Positions 15,131-23,743 of a stretch of 45,616 nt of DNA are shown piece after piece. The stretch comes from an uncultured Mycoplasmatota bacterium (GTDB taxonomy: Bacteria; Bacillota_I; Bacilli_A; RF39; UBA660). The notes below the pieces were generated by a model, which was not told the origin of the DNA, searched no databases, and saw nothing but the letters and a program-made list of their open reading frames with translations. Location of the stretch: assembly GCA_947643405.1 (NCBI GenBank), contig CANRVY010000010.1, positions 1 to 45,616 on the forward strand. Direction: 5' to 3'. Within the stretch, counting starts at the first letter, position 1. Every line of letters starts with the position of its first letter. Both the position numbers and the translations under genes were made by a program.

Positions 15131-16740
15131 TTTTGTTTATTCAAACGATAATAATATTCTAATGTTTCTTTACTATAATTCATAATCTTTCCGCTTGGTA
15201 ATACAAGCATTCTATCTATCCCAACACTTTCTACAAAAGAAGGATTATGACTAACTAAAATGATAGAACCTTCATAATCTCTAAAATTTTCTCCAATAAT
15301 TTTTTGAGTTTCTGGATCAAGATGATTAGTTGGCTCATCTAATAATAGTAAATTTCCTTTTTGAAGCATTACTTTACAAAGAGCAATACGAGCTCTTTCA
15401 CCAGGAGATAGTACATTCACTTTCTTAAATACTTCATCTCCATAAAAAAGAAAACTACCCAAAAGAGTTCTTAACTCTTTTTCACTATATCCACTTCTAT
15501 CAATATTTTCTAGTACTGTTTTATTCATATCCAATAATTCTTGTTCTTGAGCATAATAAGCAATATCTGTCTTACTTCCAAACCAAATATTTCCTTCCTC
15601 AGATTTTAATTCTCCAACTAATAATTTTAACAAAGTTGACTTTCCTACTCCATTTTCTCCTACAATTAAAAATCGTTCTTTATTATTAATTAGAAAAGAA
15701 AGATTATGATATAAATCATTACTATCTGGATAATGAAAGGAAATATTGTTGACTTTAACAGGAATTCTAGAACCTTCCCGAAGCGGTTTTATTCGGATTC
15801 GAACTTTTTTTCTAACCTCATCACGTTCTACTTTTTCTTTCTGTTTTTTTGCTAATAATTTTTCTCTACTTTGCGCAATTCGCTTTCTTTTTCCAGAAGA
15901 ATTGGAATACTGCAAAATAAACTCTCGAAGTTCTGCTTCTTCTTTTTCCTGTTTTGTAATTAATCTTTCTTTTGCTTCTTTTTCCTTTTCTAACTTTTTC
16001 ATAAAAGTTGTATAGTTACCTTCATAAGTAATTATGTTGTGCTGCATTTTATCAATATACATAATCTTATTTGTTACTGCGTCTAAGAAGTTAACATCAT
16101 GCGAAATCGTTAATACCATTCCATGATAGTTCTTTAAATAATTAATAACAAAGCTTCTTGTATCCACATCTAAGTGATTGGTTGGCTCATCTAATAACAT
16201 AATCTCTGGATTAGAATAAAGAAGATGAGCAAAAGCAATTTTTGATTTTTGTCCTCCCGATAAATCCATTAGCTTCATATCTAATAAGGTACTATCAATA
16301 TTCATATGATTGATTAATTCAAATAAAATATTTTCACAATTATAACAATCATAATACTCCAATAACTCTTGTGTATCTCCAATCTTTCGGAGTATTCTTT
16401 TTTGGTCTTTTTCTGAAGCTGTTGCTACTTCCATATAAAGTTGCTCTAACTCTTGATTTAATCTTGTTATAGGACGAGCACTCATCAAGTAATCAAATAC
16501 AGCTATATTTTTATCTTCTAAAATAATCTCTTGTGGTAAATATCCGATTCGTTTCTTTTTCGGAATCATTATGTTCCCACTATCTAATTCTTGTTCTTTT
16601 AGTATAACTTTAAATAGAGTTGTTTTTCCGGCTCCATTCACTCCAATGACTCCAACTTTATCAGCTTCTCCAAATTGAAAGTTCGCATTCTCATATATTT
16701 TTTCCATATTAAAAGACAGACATAAATTTGTTCCTCTCAT
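15127..16740 (-). CDS. ABC-F family ATPase
   Basis: About 537 residues with two ABC domains and no membrane spans. Domain 1 has GVNGAGKTTLFK, LSGGQKSKIAFA and MLLDEPTNHLD; the inter-domain linker is long and charged (KRKRIAQSREKLL); domain 2 has GENGVGKSTLLK, LSPGERARIALC and LLLDEPTNHLD. ABC-F proteins act on ribosomes, and some protect them from antibiotics; linker type alone does not tell whether this is a housekeeping (YdiF/Uup-like) or resistance member. I chose the ATG at 16738-16740 because GGTGATATCT precedes it; longer frames lack a site. Confidence 0.88.
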   Translation of the reverse strand: MRGTNLCLSFNMEKIYENANFQFGEADKVGVIGVNGAGKTTLFKVILKEQELDSGNIMIPKKKRIGYLPQEIILEDKNIAVFDYLMSARPITRLNQELEQLYMEVATASEKDQKRILRKIGDTQELLEYYDCYNCENILFELINHMNIDSTLLDMKLMDLSGGQKSKIAFAHLLYSNPEIMLLDEPTNHLDVDTRSFVINYLKNYHGMVLTISHDVNFLDAVTNKIMYIDKMQHNIITYEGNYTTFMKKLEKEKEAKERLITKQEKEEAELREFILQYSNSSGKRKRIAQSREKLLAKKQKEKVERDEVRKKVRIRIKPLREGSRIPVKVNNISFHYPDSNDLYHNLSFLINNKERFLIVGENGVGKSTLLKLLVGELKSEEGNIWFGSKTDIAYYAQEQELLDMNKTVLENIDRSGYSEKELRTLLGSFLFYGDEVFKKVNVLSPGERARIALCKVMLQKGNLLLLDEPTNHLDPETQKIIGENFRDYEGSIILVSHNPSFVESVGIDRMLVLPSGKIMNYSKETLEYYYRLNKQN

Positions 16741-16800
16741 AGATATCACCATATCGTATTTTATCATAAAGTAAGAAAAGAGCAAAGAAAAAGAGCATTT

Positions 16801-18369
16801 CTACTCTTCTATAATTTCTTGTAATCTTCTTTTATAATCATCTATTTTGTTTTGATAATCCAAATTAGATGATTTTAGATTTTCCTTTTCTTGCTCCAAT
16901 TCCCTATTTTGATTACGAAGCTCTTCATTTGCCTGTTCCAGGTCATAAATCCTACTTTCATAATTTCCAATCTCGCTAGAATAATAATCATCTTCTGTTT
17001 TCCTGTTGTCGAGTTCTTTTTCATAATTTGCTTTCAGAATTTCAATATTTTGCTCTGTTGCATAAATTCTAATATGGATATCATTTAACATTCCATAATT
17101 ATAAATTTTTCTATGTTTTAAATCTTCTATCATAATAGAAAGCAATTTTGGATTTATTAATACATACGATTTTTCATGATAAACAAAAGTACTATTTATT
17201 TCAAGTGGAAGATGAACTTCAGTATAATCCTTATAATAGTCTACTTCAACCTTTATCTCAATTCCTAATGTATTATCCACAATGTATTCTGTTTCTGGCC
17301 AAAATAGAAAATATGTATCATCTTTCATTTCATATGTTTTTGAAATTGTATCCATAGAGGCTTGCTTTGGTACTTCATCTACAAATGTAAGAGAACTCAT
17401 ATCTAAAAGTAAAATTCCAAAAGAAGAACCTAATCCTACTATAGAAACAAGGAATGTCATCATAAGCCTTTTCTCATTTGCTTTTCCTTTTATAATAAAG
17501 TTAATTAATACTTCTAATATGGTTAGAATTAAAAGAATTGCAAAAGGAACTCCAATTAATATACTAATATAAAAAACTCCTTTAAATAATAAAAATAAAT
17601 AGATAAATAATCCCGCACAAAGGAAAAACAAAATAAATAAGGTTGGTAAAATAATAAAACAAATAAACGCTTTCACAAAAAACATAACTACTTTTTCTAG
17701 AAAACGAAATAATATATCAATATTATTAGTTCTTTTTTTCTGTTCTCTTACAAGCTCTAATTTTTCTTCTACTACAACTTCTGTTTTCTCTATTGCTTCT
17801 TTTTCTATTATTTTTTTTCTTTTATATCTTGGATTATCCAAATATACGATTCTAAAAATATAAATAAAAATGACTAAAAAGAGACTCCAATAGCAACAAT
17901 TAATCACAAATTGAATAATATGACTTCCAATTCGAAATAAATCATTTTGTGTAGATCGGATAGTTAAATAAAACAATCTTTCTACATGATAAAATGGAAT
18001 ACGAAATAGTAACAAAATAAAAGCTGTTATTCCCATTACAACGATACAAGACATCAACTCCTGTCTTGTCATTGATTTTCGTAAATTATTTGTTTCTTCT
18101 ATAAAATCCAGAATACTATCAATAAATGCATAAATATTACTTTTCTTCTTTTCATCAATTTTAATTTCTGAAATTTCATCATTTGTTAAATCATCCAAAC
18201 TACATTTAAATATTTTACACATAGCAAGTAATTTATCCATTTCAGGATAAGTTGTTCCAGACTCCCATTTCGATACAGATTGTCTTGTAACATCTAATAA
18301 ATCCGCTAGTCCTTCTTGCGATAAACCATTTGCCTTTCTTAACTTTTGAAGTTTTTCATTAAAACTCAT
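16801..18369 (-). CDS. XRE-family membrane-anchored regulator with coiled-coil tail
   Basis: About 522 residues. The N-terminal helix-turn-helix is clear (LRKANGLSQEGLADLL, TRQSVSKWESGTTYPEMDKL). Then come several TM spans (from MSCIVVMGITAFILLLF to SIVGLGSSFGILLLDM), a ~130-residue outer domain, and a C-terminal coiled coil (IYDLEQANEELRNQNRELEQ onward). I chose the ATG at 18367-18369 because GAGGTGAG precedes it. Three spaced repeats lie in its promoter region, fitting autoregulation. The terminator uses the last codons. The signal sensed is unknown. Confidence 0.8.
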   Translation of the reverse strand: MSFNEKLQKLRKANGLSQEGLADLLDVTRQSVSKWESGTTYPEMDKLLAMCKIFKCSLDDLTNDEISEIKIDEKKKSNIYAFIDSILDFIEETNNLRKSMTRQELMSCIVVMGITAFILLLFRIPFYHVERLFYLTIRSTQNDLFRIGSHIIQFVINCCYWSLFLVIFIYIFRIVYLDNPRYKRKKIIEKEAIEKTEVVVEEKLELVREQKKRTNNIDILFRFLEKVVMFFVKAFICFIILPTLFILFFLCAGLFIYLFLLFKGVFYISILIGVPFAILLILTILEVLINFIIKGKANEKRLMMTFLVSIVGLGSSFGILLLDMSSLTFVDEVPKQASMDTISKTYEMKDDTYFLFWPETEYIVDNTLGIEIKVEVDYYKDYTEVHLPLEINSTFVYHEKSYVLINPKLLSIMIEDLKHRKIYNYGMLNDIHIRIYATEQNIEILKANYEKELDNRKTEDDYYSSEIGNYESRIYDLEQANEELRNQNRELEQEKENLKSSNLDYQNKIDDYKRRLQEIIEE

Positions 18370-18400
18370 TTTTCTCACCTCTCGCACACATTTTACTATG

Positions 18401-18455
18401 GAACGTTAGTTGCGTTCTACCAAATTTCAGTTGTTTTTATAGTAATTTTCAGTTG
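18401..18455 (-). promoter_or_regulatory. three phased CAACT repeats, candidate operator
   Basis: On the minus strand CAACTGA occurs at 18449-18455 and 18427-18433, and CAACTAA at 18406-18412, at 22- and 21-bp steps, about two helical turns. TATAAT lies upstream near 18464. An inverted repeat GAACG-7 nt-CGTTC (18401-18417) covers the last copy. Confidence 0.5.
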
Positions 18456-18476
18456 CTTTTCATTATTATACAAGAA

Positions 18477-18500
18477 AAGAAGAGTTTTAGCACTCTTCTT
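18477..18500 (-). terminator. terminator after the GlmU-like gene
   Basis: AAGAAGAGT/ACTCTTCTT stem, 6-nt loop, then TTTTC... on the minus strand; the stem starts in the last codons of the gene and its stop lies in the loop. Confidence 0.75.
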
Positions 18501-19092
18501 TATACTTTTTCATAACAATTTTAGCCCTAGCAACAGCTAAAGTATCATTTGGGACATCTCTGGTAATGGTAGATCCTGCTCCAATAATGGCGTTTTGTTC
18601 TATTTTAATTGGAGCAACTAAATTTGTATTACATCCAATAAAAGCTCCATTCTCTATAATTGTTTGAAGCTTCTCTTTCCCATCATAATTAGCAGTGACA
18701 ACACCACAACCAATATTAACATTCTTCCCTACTATAGAATCCCCAATATAAGACAAATGTGGAATTTTCGTTTGCCTACCTATATGGCTATTTTTAAGCT
18801 CTACAAATGAACCGACTTTGATATCATCTTCAATAATACAATTAGGTCGAATATGTGCATAAGGTCCTATATTACAAGAACTTCCAATTTTACTATCTTC
18901 TATCTGTGAATGATAAATAGTTGTGTTATCTCCAACTTCCACATTCTTTAAATAGCATCCCATATGGATGATACAATTTTTTCCTATTTTTGTGTTTCCT
19001 TCTAATATGACATTCGGATAAATGGTTGTTCCTTCTCCTATCACAACACCATCTTCAATATAAGTATGACTTTGATCAATATAATTAACCAT
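18487..19092 (-). CDS. stand-alone GlmU-type acetyltransferase domain (left-handed beta helix)
   Basis: A 201-residue hexapeptide-repeat protein. Phrases match the C-terminal half of GlmU: NIGPYAHIRP, GSFVELKNSHIG, IPHLSYIGDS, GVVTANYDGKEK and APIKIEQNAIIGAGSTIT. That half normally acetylates glucosamine-1-phosphate on the way to UDP-GlcNAc. The uridylyltransferase half is missing and the upstream gene is an SDR, so either another gene supplies it or this protein acetylates another substrate. The ATG (19090-19092) overlaps the SDR stop; GAGGG lies a few bases before it. Confidence 0.8.
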   Translation of the reverse strand: MVNYIDQSHTYIEDGVVIGEGTTIYPNVILEGNTKIGKNCIIHMGCYLKNVEVGDNTTIYHSQIEDSKIGSSCNIGPYAHIRPNCIIEDDIKVGSFVELKNSHIGRQTKIPHLSYIGDSIVGKNVNIGCGVVTANYDGKEKLQTIIENGAFIGCNTNLVAPIKIEQNAIIGAGSTITRDVPNDTLAVARAKIVMKKYKEEC

Positions 19093-19867
19093 TTCTGCCC
19101 TCTTTTTTAGTTTGGAAGTTTCCAGCAATACGAGTAATTCTTTTTCTTGAAAGGAAACGAGTTCCTATTATTGCACACTTCATTTTAAAACCTGGAATAA
19201 TAATGAGTTTTCGTTTTAACATCTTTTCTATCGCATATTCTGCAACATCATAGCTTTCTAGTCCTGGAAGTGCGAATTTTACTCCTGCTACTTTATTAAA
19301 ATTCGTATCCACTGGTCCTGGACACAAAGCCCCAACATAAACATGACTTCCTGCCCTTCTAAGTTCTTCGCTTAACGCCTCTGTAAAATGAAGTACATAC
19401 GCTTTGGTGGCATAATAAGTTGCCATGTAAGGTCCTGGCATAAACCCTGCAGAGCTTGCTACATTTAAAATATATCCTTTATCCTTTTCTTTAAAGTCCT
19501 TTAAAAATTGTTTGGTAAGCGCTTGAACAGACTTGATATTTAAATCAATCATATCTAATTCTTTTTCTAATTTGGTACTTGTAAATTCTCCAAATAACCC
19601 AAACCCTGCATTGTTAATTACAACATCGATATCTTGTTTCTTCACTTTATTATATAATTTCATGCAATTAAACGTACTAGCTAAATCCATGGAAATGATT
19701 TCTGCTTCTATTCCAAAACCCTTTTTTGGATGCTCTAATTCTTTCTTTAATTTTTCTAGTTTTTCTTTCCTTCTTGCAACTAAAATTAGATTATATCCTC
19801 TTCTAGCTAATACTCTTGCCATATCTGCTCCTAATCCAGAACTTGCACCTGTAATTAATGCTAACAT
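19085..19867 (-). CDS. short-chain dehydrogenase/reductase (SDR)
   Basis: About 260 residues, classical SDR: LITGASSGLGADMARVL (nucleotide loop), VINNAGFGLFGEF, the catalytic Ser/Tyr/Lys pattern in ASSAGF and YYATKAY, and CPGPVDTNF. The basic residue after VARR suggests NADP(H). Substrate unknown. I chose the ATG at 19865-19867 because GGAG lies nine bases upstream. Its stop overlaps the start of the GlmU-type gene, so the two are co-translated. Confidence 0.85.
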   Translation of the reverse strand: MLALITGASSGLGADMARVLARRGYNLILVARRKEKLEKLKKELEHPKKGFGIEAEIISMDLASTFNCMKLYNKVKKQDIDVVINNAGFGLFGEFTSTKLEKELDMIDLNIKSVQALTKQFLKDFKEKDKGYILNVASSAGFMPGPYMATYYATKAYVLHFTEALSEELRRAGSHVYVGALCPGPVDTNFNKVAGVKFALPGLESYDVAEYAIEKMLKRKLIIIPGFKMKCAIIGTRFLSRKRITRIAGNFQTKKEGRNG

Positions 19868-19951
19868 TTTTATCATCTCCATTCTTTATTTCATTATAGC
19901 GTATTATTTGATATTTGTAACGAAAAAAAAGAAAATTTCTATAATTTTCCA

Positions 19952-20446
19952 TTATTTTATAAGTTCTTTTATGATTTTATAGCTTTCTATTATCGTTTCT
20001 TCTTTCATACTACAATTTGCAGGACTGGTAGAAGGCAAGCAAATCGAGTTTATTTTTGCATCTTGATAGCAATATTTTTGATATAACATATCTGCTTTCT
20101 TCCCTGTCGTGATAATATATTTTATTTTTGTTTTCTGTAATAAAGCCTTAATATCATTTACTTCAACATTTGAAATAGAACTATCACTAGCACCTTTTAT
20201 TTCACAACTTTTCACAACATCCCAAAGAGCAATATGATACTTTAATACAAATTTTGTTTTTTCTTCATTCGTCTTAGGTATAGATTCCTTAAATATCGTT
20301 GCTAATACTTTCCAGAAACGATTTTGTGGATGCCCATAATAAAATCCTATTTCTCTAGATTTTGGAGATGGAATACTTCCTAATATTAACACTTTTGATT
20401 CATTATCGAAAATTGGTTCAAATGGATGAATAATTTGTTCTTTCAT
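19952..20446 (-). CDS. DNA-deoxyinosine glycosylase (uracil-DNA glycosylase superfamily)
   Basis: A 164-residue protein of the hypoxanthine-DNA glycosylase type: HPFEPIFD, LILGSIPSPKSREIGFYYGHPQNRFW with the family's GHPQNRFW, then LPSTSPAN in the minor-groove loop. These enzymes remove deaminated adenine (hypoxanthine) from DNA. The start overlaps the stop of the AAA ATPase gene by four bases, so the two are translated together, suggesting a linked repair role. Length is normal. Confidence 0.85.
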   Translation of the reverse strand: MKEQIIHPFEPIFDNESKVLILGSIPSPKSREIGFYYGHPQNRFWKVLATIFKESIPKTNEEKTKFVLKYHIALWDVVKSCEIKGASDSSISNVEVNDIKALLQKTKIKYIITTGKKADMLYQKYCYQDAKINSICLPSTSPANCSMKEETIIESYKIIKELIK

Positions 20447-21177
20447 AAGTTTTCCCCTACTAATAATTCTCTTAAAATTCTTTCTTTGTCATTAATAAAT
20501 AATTTATATAATTGATAATATTCTGTATCTTCGTATTTGCACTTTTGAAACTCCTGTTCTACATTATATATTTCCGCGTCTGGATAAGCAAGCAAAATAG
20601 GAGAATGAGTAGCAATAATAAATTGAGAACCTTCATCTATTAATTGTTTCATTAAAATGAGTAAACTCATCTGTCTAGTAGGAGATAAAGCTGCCTCTGG
20701 TTCATCTAAAATATATAATCCATTTTTACCAAAACGGTTTTTCATAACTGCCATAAAACTTTCTCCATGAGATTGTTCATGTAATGATTTACCGCCATAA
20801 TATTCAAGCATTCTACCACTATCTTTTTCAAGTTCATCTACTCTGGTTGCAAAATTATAAAAGCTTTCTGCTCTTAAAAAAAATTTCGTTTGAGGTAAAT
20901 CAGGAGTTTTAATTACTTTTATATACTGATGTAAAGATGAAACTGTATTTTTTGTACTAAAATTAAAATTGTTTGTTCCTCCTTCTCCATTCATCCCCAT
21001 AGAAAGAGCTAGAGCTTCTATTAATGTGCTTTTACCGCTTCCATTTTCTCCTATCAAAAAAGTAACGGGACTATGAAATTCTAATATATCGAGTTCTTTT
21101 AAACAAGGGATATTATAAGGATACTCATTTGGATTTAGAATCTTTTCTTTTTCGTATTCTATTCTTTTGATAAACAT
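20443..21177 (-). CDS. AAA/ABC-type ATPase (predicted ATP-binding, SMC-like fold)
   Basis: About 244 residues with an SMC/AAA_21-type fold: FLIGENGSGKSTLIEALALS (Walker A), SHGESFMAVMKNRF (signature), LYILDEPEAALSP (Walker B) and IIATHSPILLAYP (switch His). There is no transmembrane segment and no TOPRIM or HNH domain. I chose the ATG at 21175-21177 because AAGGTGATATCT precedes it. It overlaps the deoxyinosine glycosylase gene by four bases. A role in DNA transactions is likely; substrate unknown. Confidence 0.8.
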   Translation of the reverse strand: MFIKRIEYEKEKILNPNEYPYNIPCLKELDILEFHSPVTFLIGENGSGKSTLIEALALSMGMNGEGGTNNFNFSTKNTVSSLHQYIKVIKTPDLPQTKFFLRAESFYNFATRVDELEKDSGRMLEYYGGKSLHEQSHGESFMAVMKNRFGKNGLYILDEPEAALSPTRQMSLLILMKQLIDEGSQFIIATHSPILLAYPDAEIYNVEQEFQKCKYEDTEYYQLYKLFINDKERILRELLVGENL

Positions 21178-21258
21178 AGATATCACCTTCTTTTCACTTA
21201 TTATAACATAAAATGACAATACTCTTATTCTAATTCTCAAATATACTTTTTATTGAAA

Positions 21259-21284
21259 AAAGTATTTGAAAATTCAAATACTTT
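21259..21284 (-). terminator. terminator after the second DUF262 gene
   Basis: A 12-bp near-perfect palindrome, AAAGTATTTGAA/TTCAAATACTTT, followed on the minus strand by TTT. It separates the DUF262 gene from the AAA ATPase gene. Confidence 0.8.
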
Positions 21285-21364
21285 CCATATGCTGACATAA
21301 CTTCATTCCATCATAATAAAATTAGTTCCAAATAATTTATCATAAAAAGAATAAAAGAAATATT

Positions 21365-22516
21365 CTAAATATTAATTTGATTTTCGTTAATATATTTTGC
21401 TAATATTTTCATTCTTTCCTCAACACGATACAAAGGATGTCCACCTTTAGTTAATAAAGCAACTAATCTAAGATCTTCAATGACATCAGATGAATAATTT
21501 TCAAAAGTTTTTTCTACTTCATTTTCCTTAGCGGAAAAGAAAGCTGATAATTTGTCATCAATCAATTTAAGTTTCTTCAATTTTACTTCTGCTTCTTCAC
21601 TAAAATTGACATAACCTAATCCTGACAATAAAAGCAAATACTTTAAATAACGTTTTCTAGTGTTTTGAAGTACTTGGTGATCAAGAGCTATTATAGAATT
21701 AATTTGTTCTACCATTCTATTACAATTATCTAGTCCTATGGTAGGATAGGAAGCCTTTGATGCATAATTTTGAATCGCTTTATCTGCCGAACCAAATGAA
21801 ATTTTACCATCAAATAACCCAATAATACTATAAAATATTTTATCAAATTCTAACCTACTGTCTAAAAAGCCAATTTTATCCAAAAATAGATTTTTATGTT
21901 GAATACTATCTAGAAAACATTCTAAATTAGTAGGTGGCATCGAATTGATAATTTCTCCTGCTCTAAGTCTTTCTTGATTTTGCAGAAATCTAAAGTATTC
22001 TCTTATTTGCTGGTCAGAAGCATCTGCAATATATGTCATAGGAATATTATATGCATTAATATTACCTTTAATAATTTCTGGCAAATCTTTATATTTCAGT
22101 TTTATTACCCCTTTGTTTGATAATTTTTTAATAAGTTTTTCAAGCAATTCATCATCTTCATCCGCTTGTTTGAAATATTCTCGAATTAATTCAATTATTT
22201 TTCTAGACCATTCACTTTTTATAGTATACTCATTTGATATAAAATCTTTTATTGTAGTTAAACGTTGCTGGCCATCAACTACCTCCGATCTTGCACCTTT
22301 AGCATTAACATCCTTTAAAACTCTTATGCTAATACTTCCTGTAGGATATGATTTAATAATACTATAAATCAGTTTATCTTTAAAATCATCTTTCCAAATA
22401 TATCCTCTTTGATATGAGGGCTGTAAATCAAGTCCCCCAAATTTTACTGTATTAATGCTATTTAAGACTGAAGCGATTGGAACAGATGCATTAGAGAAAT
22501 TCATTTGATTATTCAT
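21365..22516 (-). CDS. solitary DUF262 protein
   Basis: A 383-residue protein. The DUF262 domain lies at ~25-190: LDLQPSYQRGYIWKDDFKDK, SYPTGSISIRVLKD and EVVDGQQRLTTIKDFI with the DGxQR signature, then YFRFLQNQERLRAGEII. The remainder is helical without a DUF1524 or HEPN motif. GGAGGTG before the ATG gives a confident start. Unlike the DUF262 gene in the island it stands alone, with a terminator after it, inside what looks like core chromosome. Such orphans may be defence or regulation; unknown. Confidence 0.75.
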   Translation of the reverse strand: MNNQMNFSNASVPIASVLNSINTVKFGGLDLQPSYQRGYIWKDDFKDKLIYSIIKSYPTGSISIRVLKDVNAKGARSEVVDGQQRLTTIKDFISNEYTIKSEWSRKIIELIREYFKQADEDDELLEKLIKKLSNKGVIKLKYKDLPEIIKGNINAYNIPMTYIADASDQQIREYFRFLQNQERLRAGEIINSMPPTNLECFLDSIQHKNLFLDKIGFLDSRLEFDKIFYSIIGLFDGKISFGSADKAIQNYASKASYPTIGLDNCNRMVEQINSIIALDHQVLQNTRKRYLKYLLLLSGLGYVNFSEEAEVKLKKLKLIDDKLSAFFSAKENEVEKTFENYSSDVIEDLRLVALLTKGGHPLYRVEERMKILAKYINENQINI

Positions 22517-22671
22517 AAATTAGCACCTCCATTAATAATCTATCATATTATATCACTTTTCATCCGGTTGTCAATTACATTCTAACAAAAAGTAAGCGTT
22601 TTTATAATAAGGAGGCATACATTCATTATGAATCTAATACGCGATATATTTATAAAATAATTATATTCCAT

Positions 22672-22705
22672 AAAAAAAGCATTTAAACTTCTCACAAAGT
22701 TTAAA
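22672..22705 (-). terminator. terminator after rpsI
   Basis: TTTAAACTT (22682-22690) pairs with AAGTTTAAA (22697-22705); on the minus strand TGC and T7 follow. Confidence 0.85.
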
Positions 22706-22729
22706 CACTTCTCTAATCTTATTCCGCTC

Positions 22730-23140
22730 TTAACGTTTTGAGAATTGTGGTGCACGACGTGCAGCTTTTAATCCTGGTTTCTTTCTTTCTTTTGCTCTTG
22801 AATCTCTTGTAATAAATCCAGCTCTTTTTAAGATTTGTCTATAGCTACCTTCATTACCTTCATTTGGAGCATCATACTCTAATAATGCTCTGGCAATTCC
22901 TAAACGGATTGCTCCAGTAGCTCCAGTGAATCCTCCACCGTTTACTTTTACTTCAATATCAAATGTATTTTCATTATTTGTTGCAACTAATGGTTGTTTT
23001 AAATCCATAACATTAGTTTCATATGGGAAGAATTCTCTTACGTCTCTTCCGTTTACAGTAATTTTTCCTTTTCCTGGAACCATCTTAACTTGAGCGATAG
23101 ATGATTTTCTTCTTCCAGTTCCTGTATAAACCTTTGCCAT
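22730..23140 (-). CDS. rpsI: 30S ribosomal protein S9 (uS9)
   Basis: A 136-residue ribosomal protein with [19 protein letters not shown] at the start, [19 protein letters not shown] in the middle, and the [11 protein letters not shown] tail that reaches the decoding centre. Close to the usual ~130 residues. It follows rplM by 12 bases in the conserved pair rplM-rpsI and is the last gene of the unit, with a terminator just after. AGGAGGG precedes the ATG. Confidence 0.97.
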   Translation of the reverse strand: MAKVYTGTGRRKSSIAQVKMVPGKGKITVNGRDVREFFPYETNVMDLKQPLVATNNENTFDIEVKVNGGGFTGATGAIRLGIARALLEYDAPNEGNEGSYRQILKRAGFITRDSRAKERKKPGLKAARRAPQFSKR

Positions 23141-23152
23141 TTAAAACCCTCC

Positions 23153-23590
23153 TTAGTTTAATTTCATCTCAACTGGCTTTTGAGCCATATGTGGATGATT
23201 TTCTCCTTCATAAACAAATAATTTTCTATACATTTGACGTCCTAATCTTCCTTTTGGAAGCATTCCTTTTACAGCTCTTTCTACCATTTCAACTGGGTAT
23301 TTTTCTTTCATTTCACGAGCTGTTCTTTCTCTTAATCCTCCAGTATATCCACTGTGATTGTAATACATCTTGTCATCTAACTTATTTCCAGTTAAATTTA
23401 CTTTAGATGCATTTACTACGATTACAAAGTCACCACAGTCAACATGTGGAGTGTAAGTAGTTTTGTGTTTTCCACGAAGAACATGAGCAACTTTAGTTGC
23501 AACTCTACCAAGGTTTTGACCCTCAGCATCGATTACATACCAGTTACGAACGATGTCTTCCTTTTTTTGCATGTATGAATTCTTCATCAT
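23153..23590 (-). CDS. rplM: 50S ribosomal protein L13 (uL13)
   Basis: About 145 residues, full length for L13: [54 protein letters not shown] and [16 protein letters not shown]. Adjacent ATG codons at 23588-23590 and 23585-23587 both follow AAGGAAGGG; either may be used. A strong promoter and a leader hairpin lie upstream, so it is transcribed separately from truA as well as possibly by read-through. L13 is an early-assembly protein and in Bacillus represses its own mRNA through a leader. Confidence 0.97.
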   Translation of the reverse strand: MMKNSYMQKKEDIVRNWYVIDAEGQNLGRVATKVAHVLRGKHKTTYTPHVDCGDFVIVVNASKVNLTGNKLDDKMYYNHSGYTGGLRERTAREMKEKYPVEMVERAVKGMLPKGRLGRQMYRKLFVYEGENHPHMAQKPVEMKLN

Positions 23591-23620
23591 AATTATTTTT
23601 CCCTTCCTTATATTTTTCAA

Positions 23621-23660
23621 TACCTAAATGGATTGTCCCAAGATCCATCTGGAAAAGATT
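23621..23660 (-). promoter_or_regulatory. candidate L13 leader hairpin
   Basis: On the minus strand ATGGAT (23643-23648) pairs with ATCCAT (23628-23633) across a 9-nt loop with GGGA, between promoter and rplM. A leader bound by L13 is known in Bacillus (L13_leader); assignment here rests on position and one hairpin. Confidence 0.5.
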
Positions 23661-23678
23661 TAAAATGTACCAGTTAAC

Positions 23679-23707
23679 ATTTTACTAAAGAAACTTGTTT
23701 TTGTCAA
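23679..23707 (-). promoter_or_regulatory. rplM promoter
   Basis: On the minus strand TTGACA (23702-23707), exactly 17 bp, TAAAAT (23679-23684): a consensus vegetative promoter. Confidence 0.85.
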
Positions 23708-23743
23708 TTAAAATATATGTTTTTTAATCATTTTCATGCTTTT

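Noticed and set aside
17148-17572. Plus-strand frames inside the XRE-TM gene
   Set aside because: Hydrophobic antisense of TM codons; no ribosome sites.
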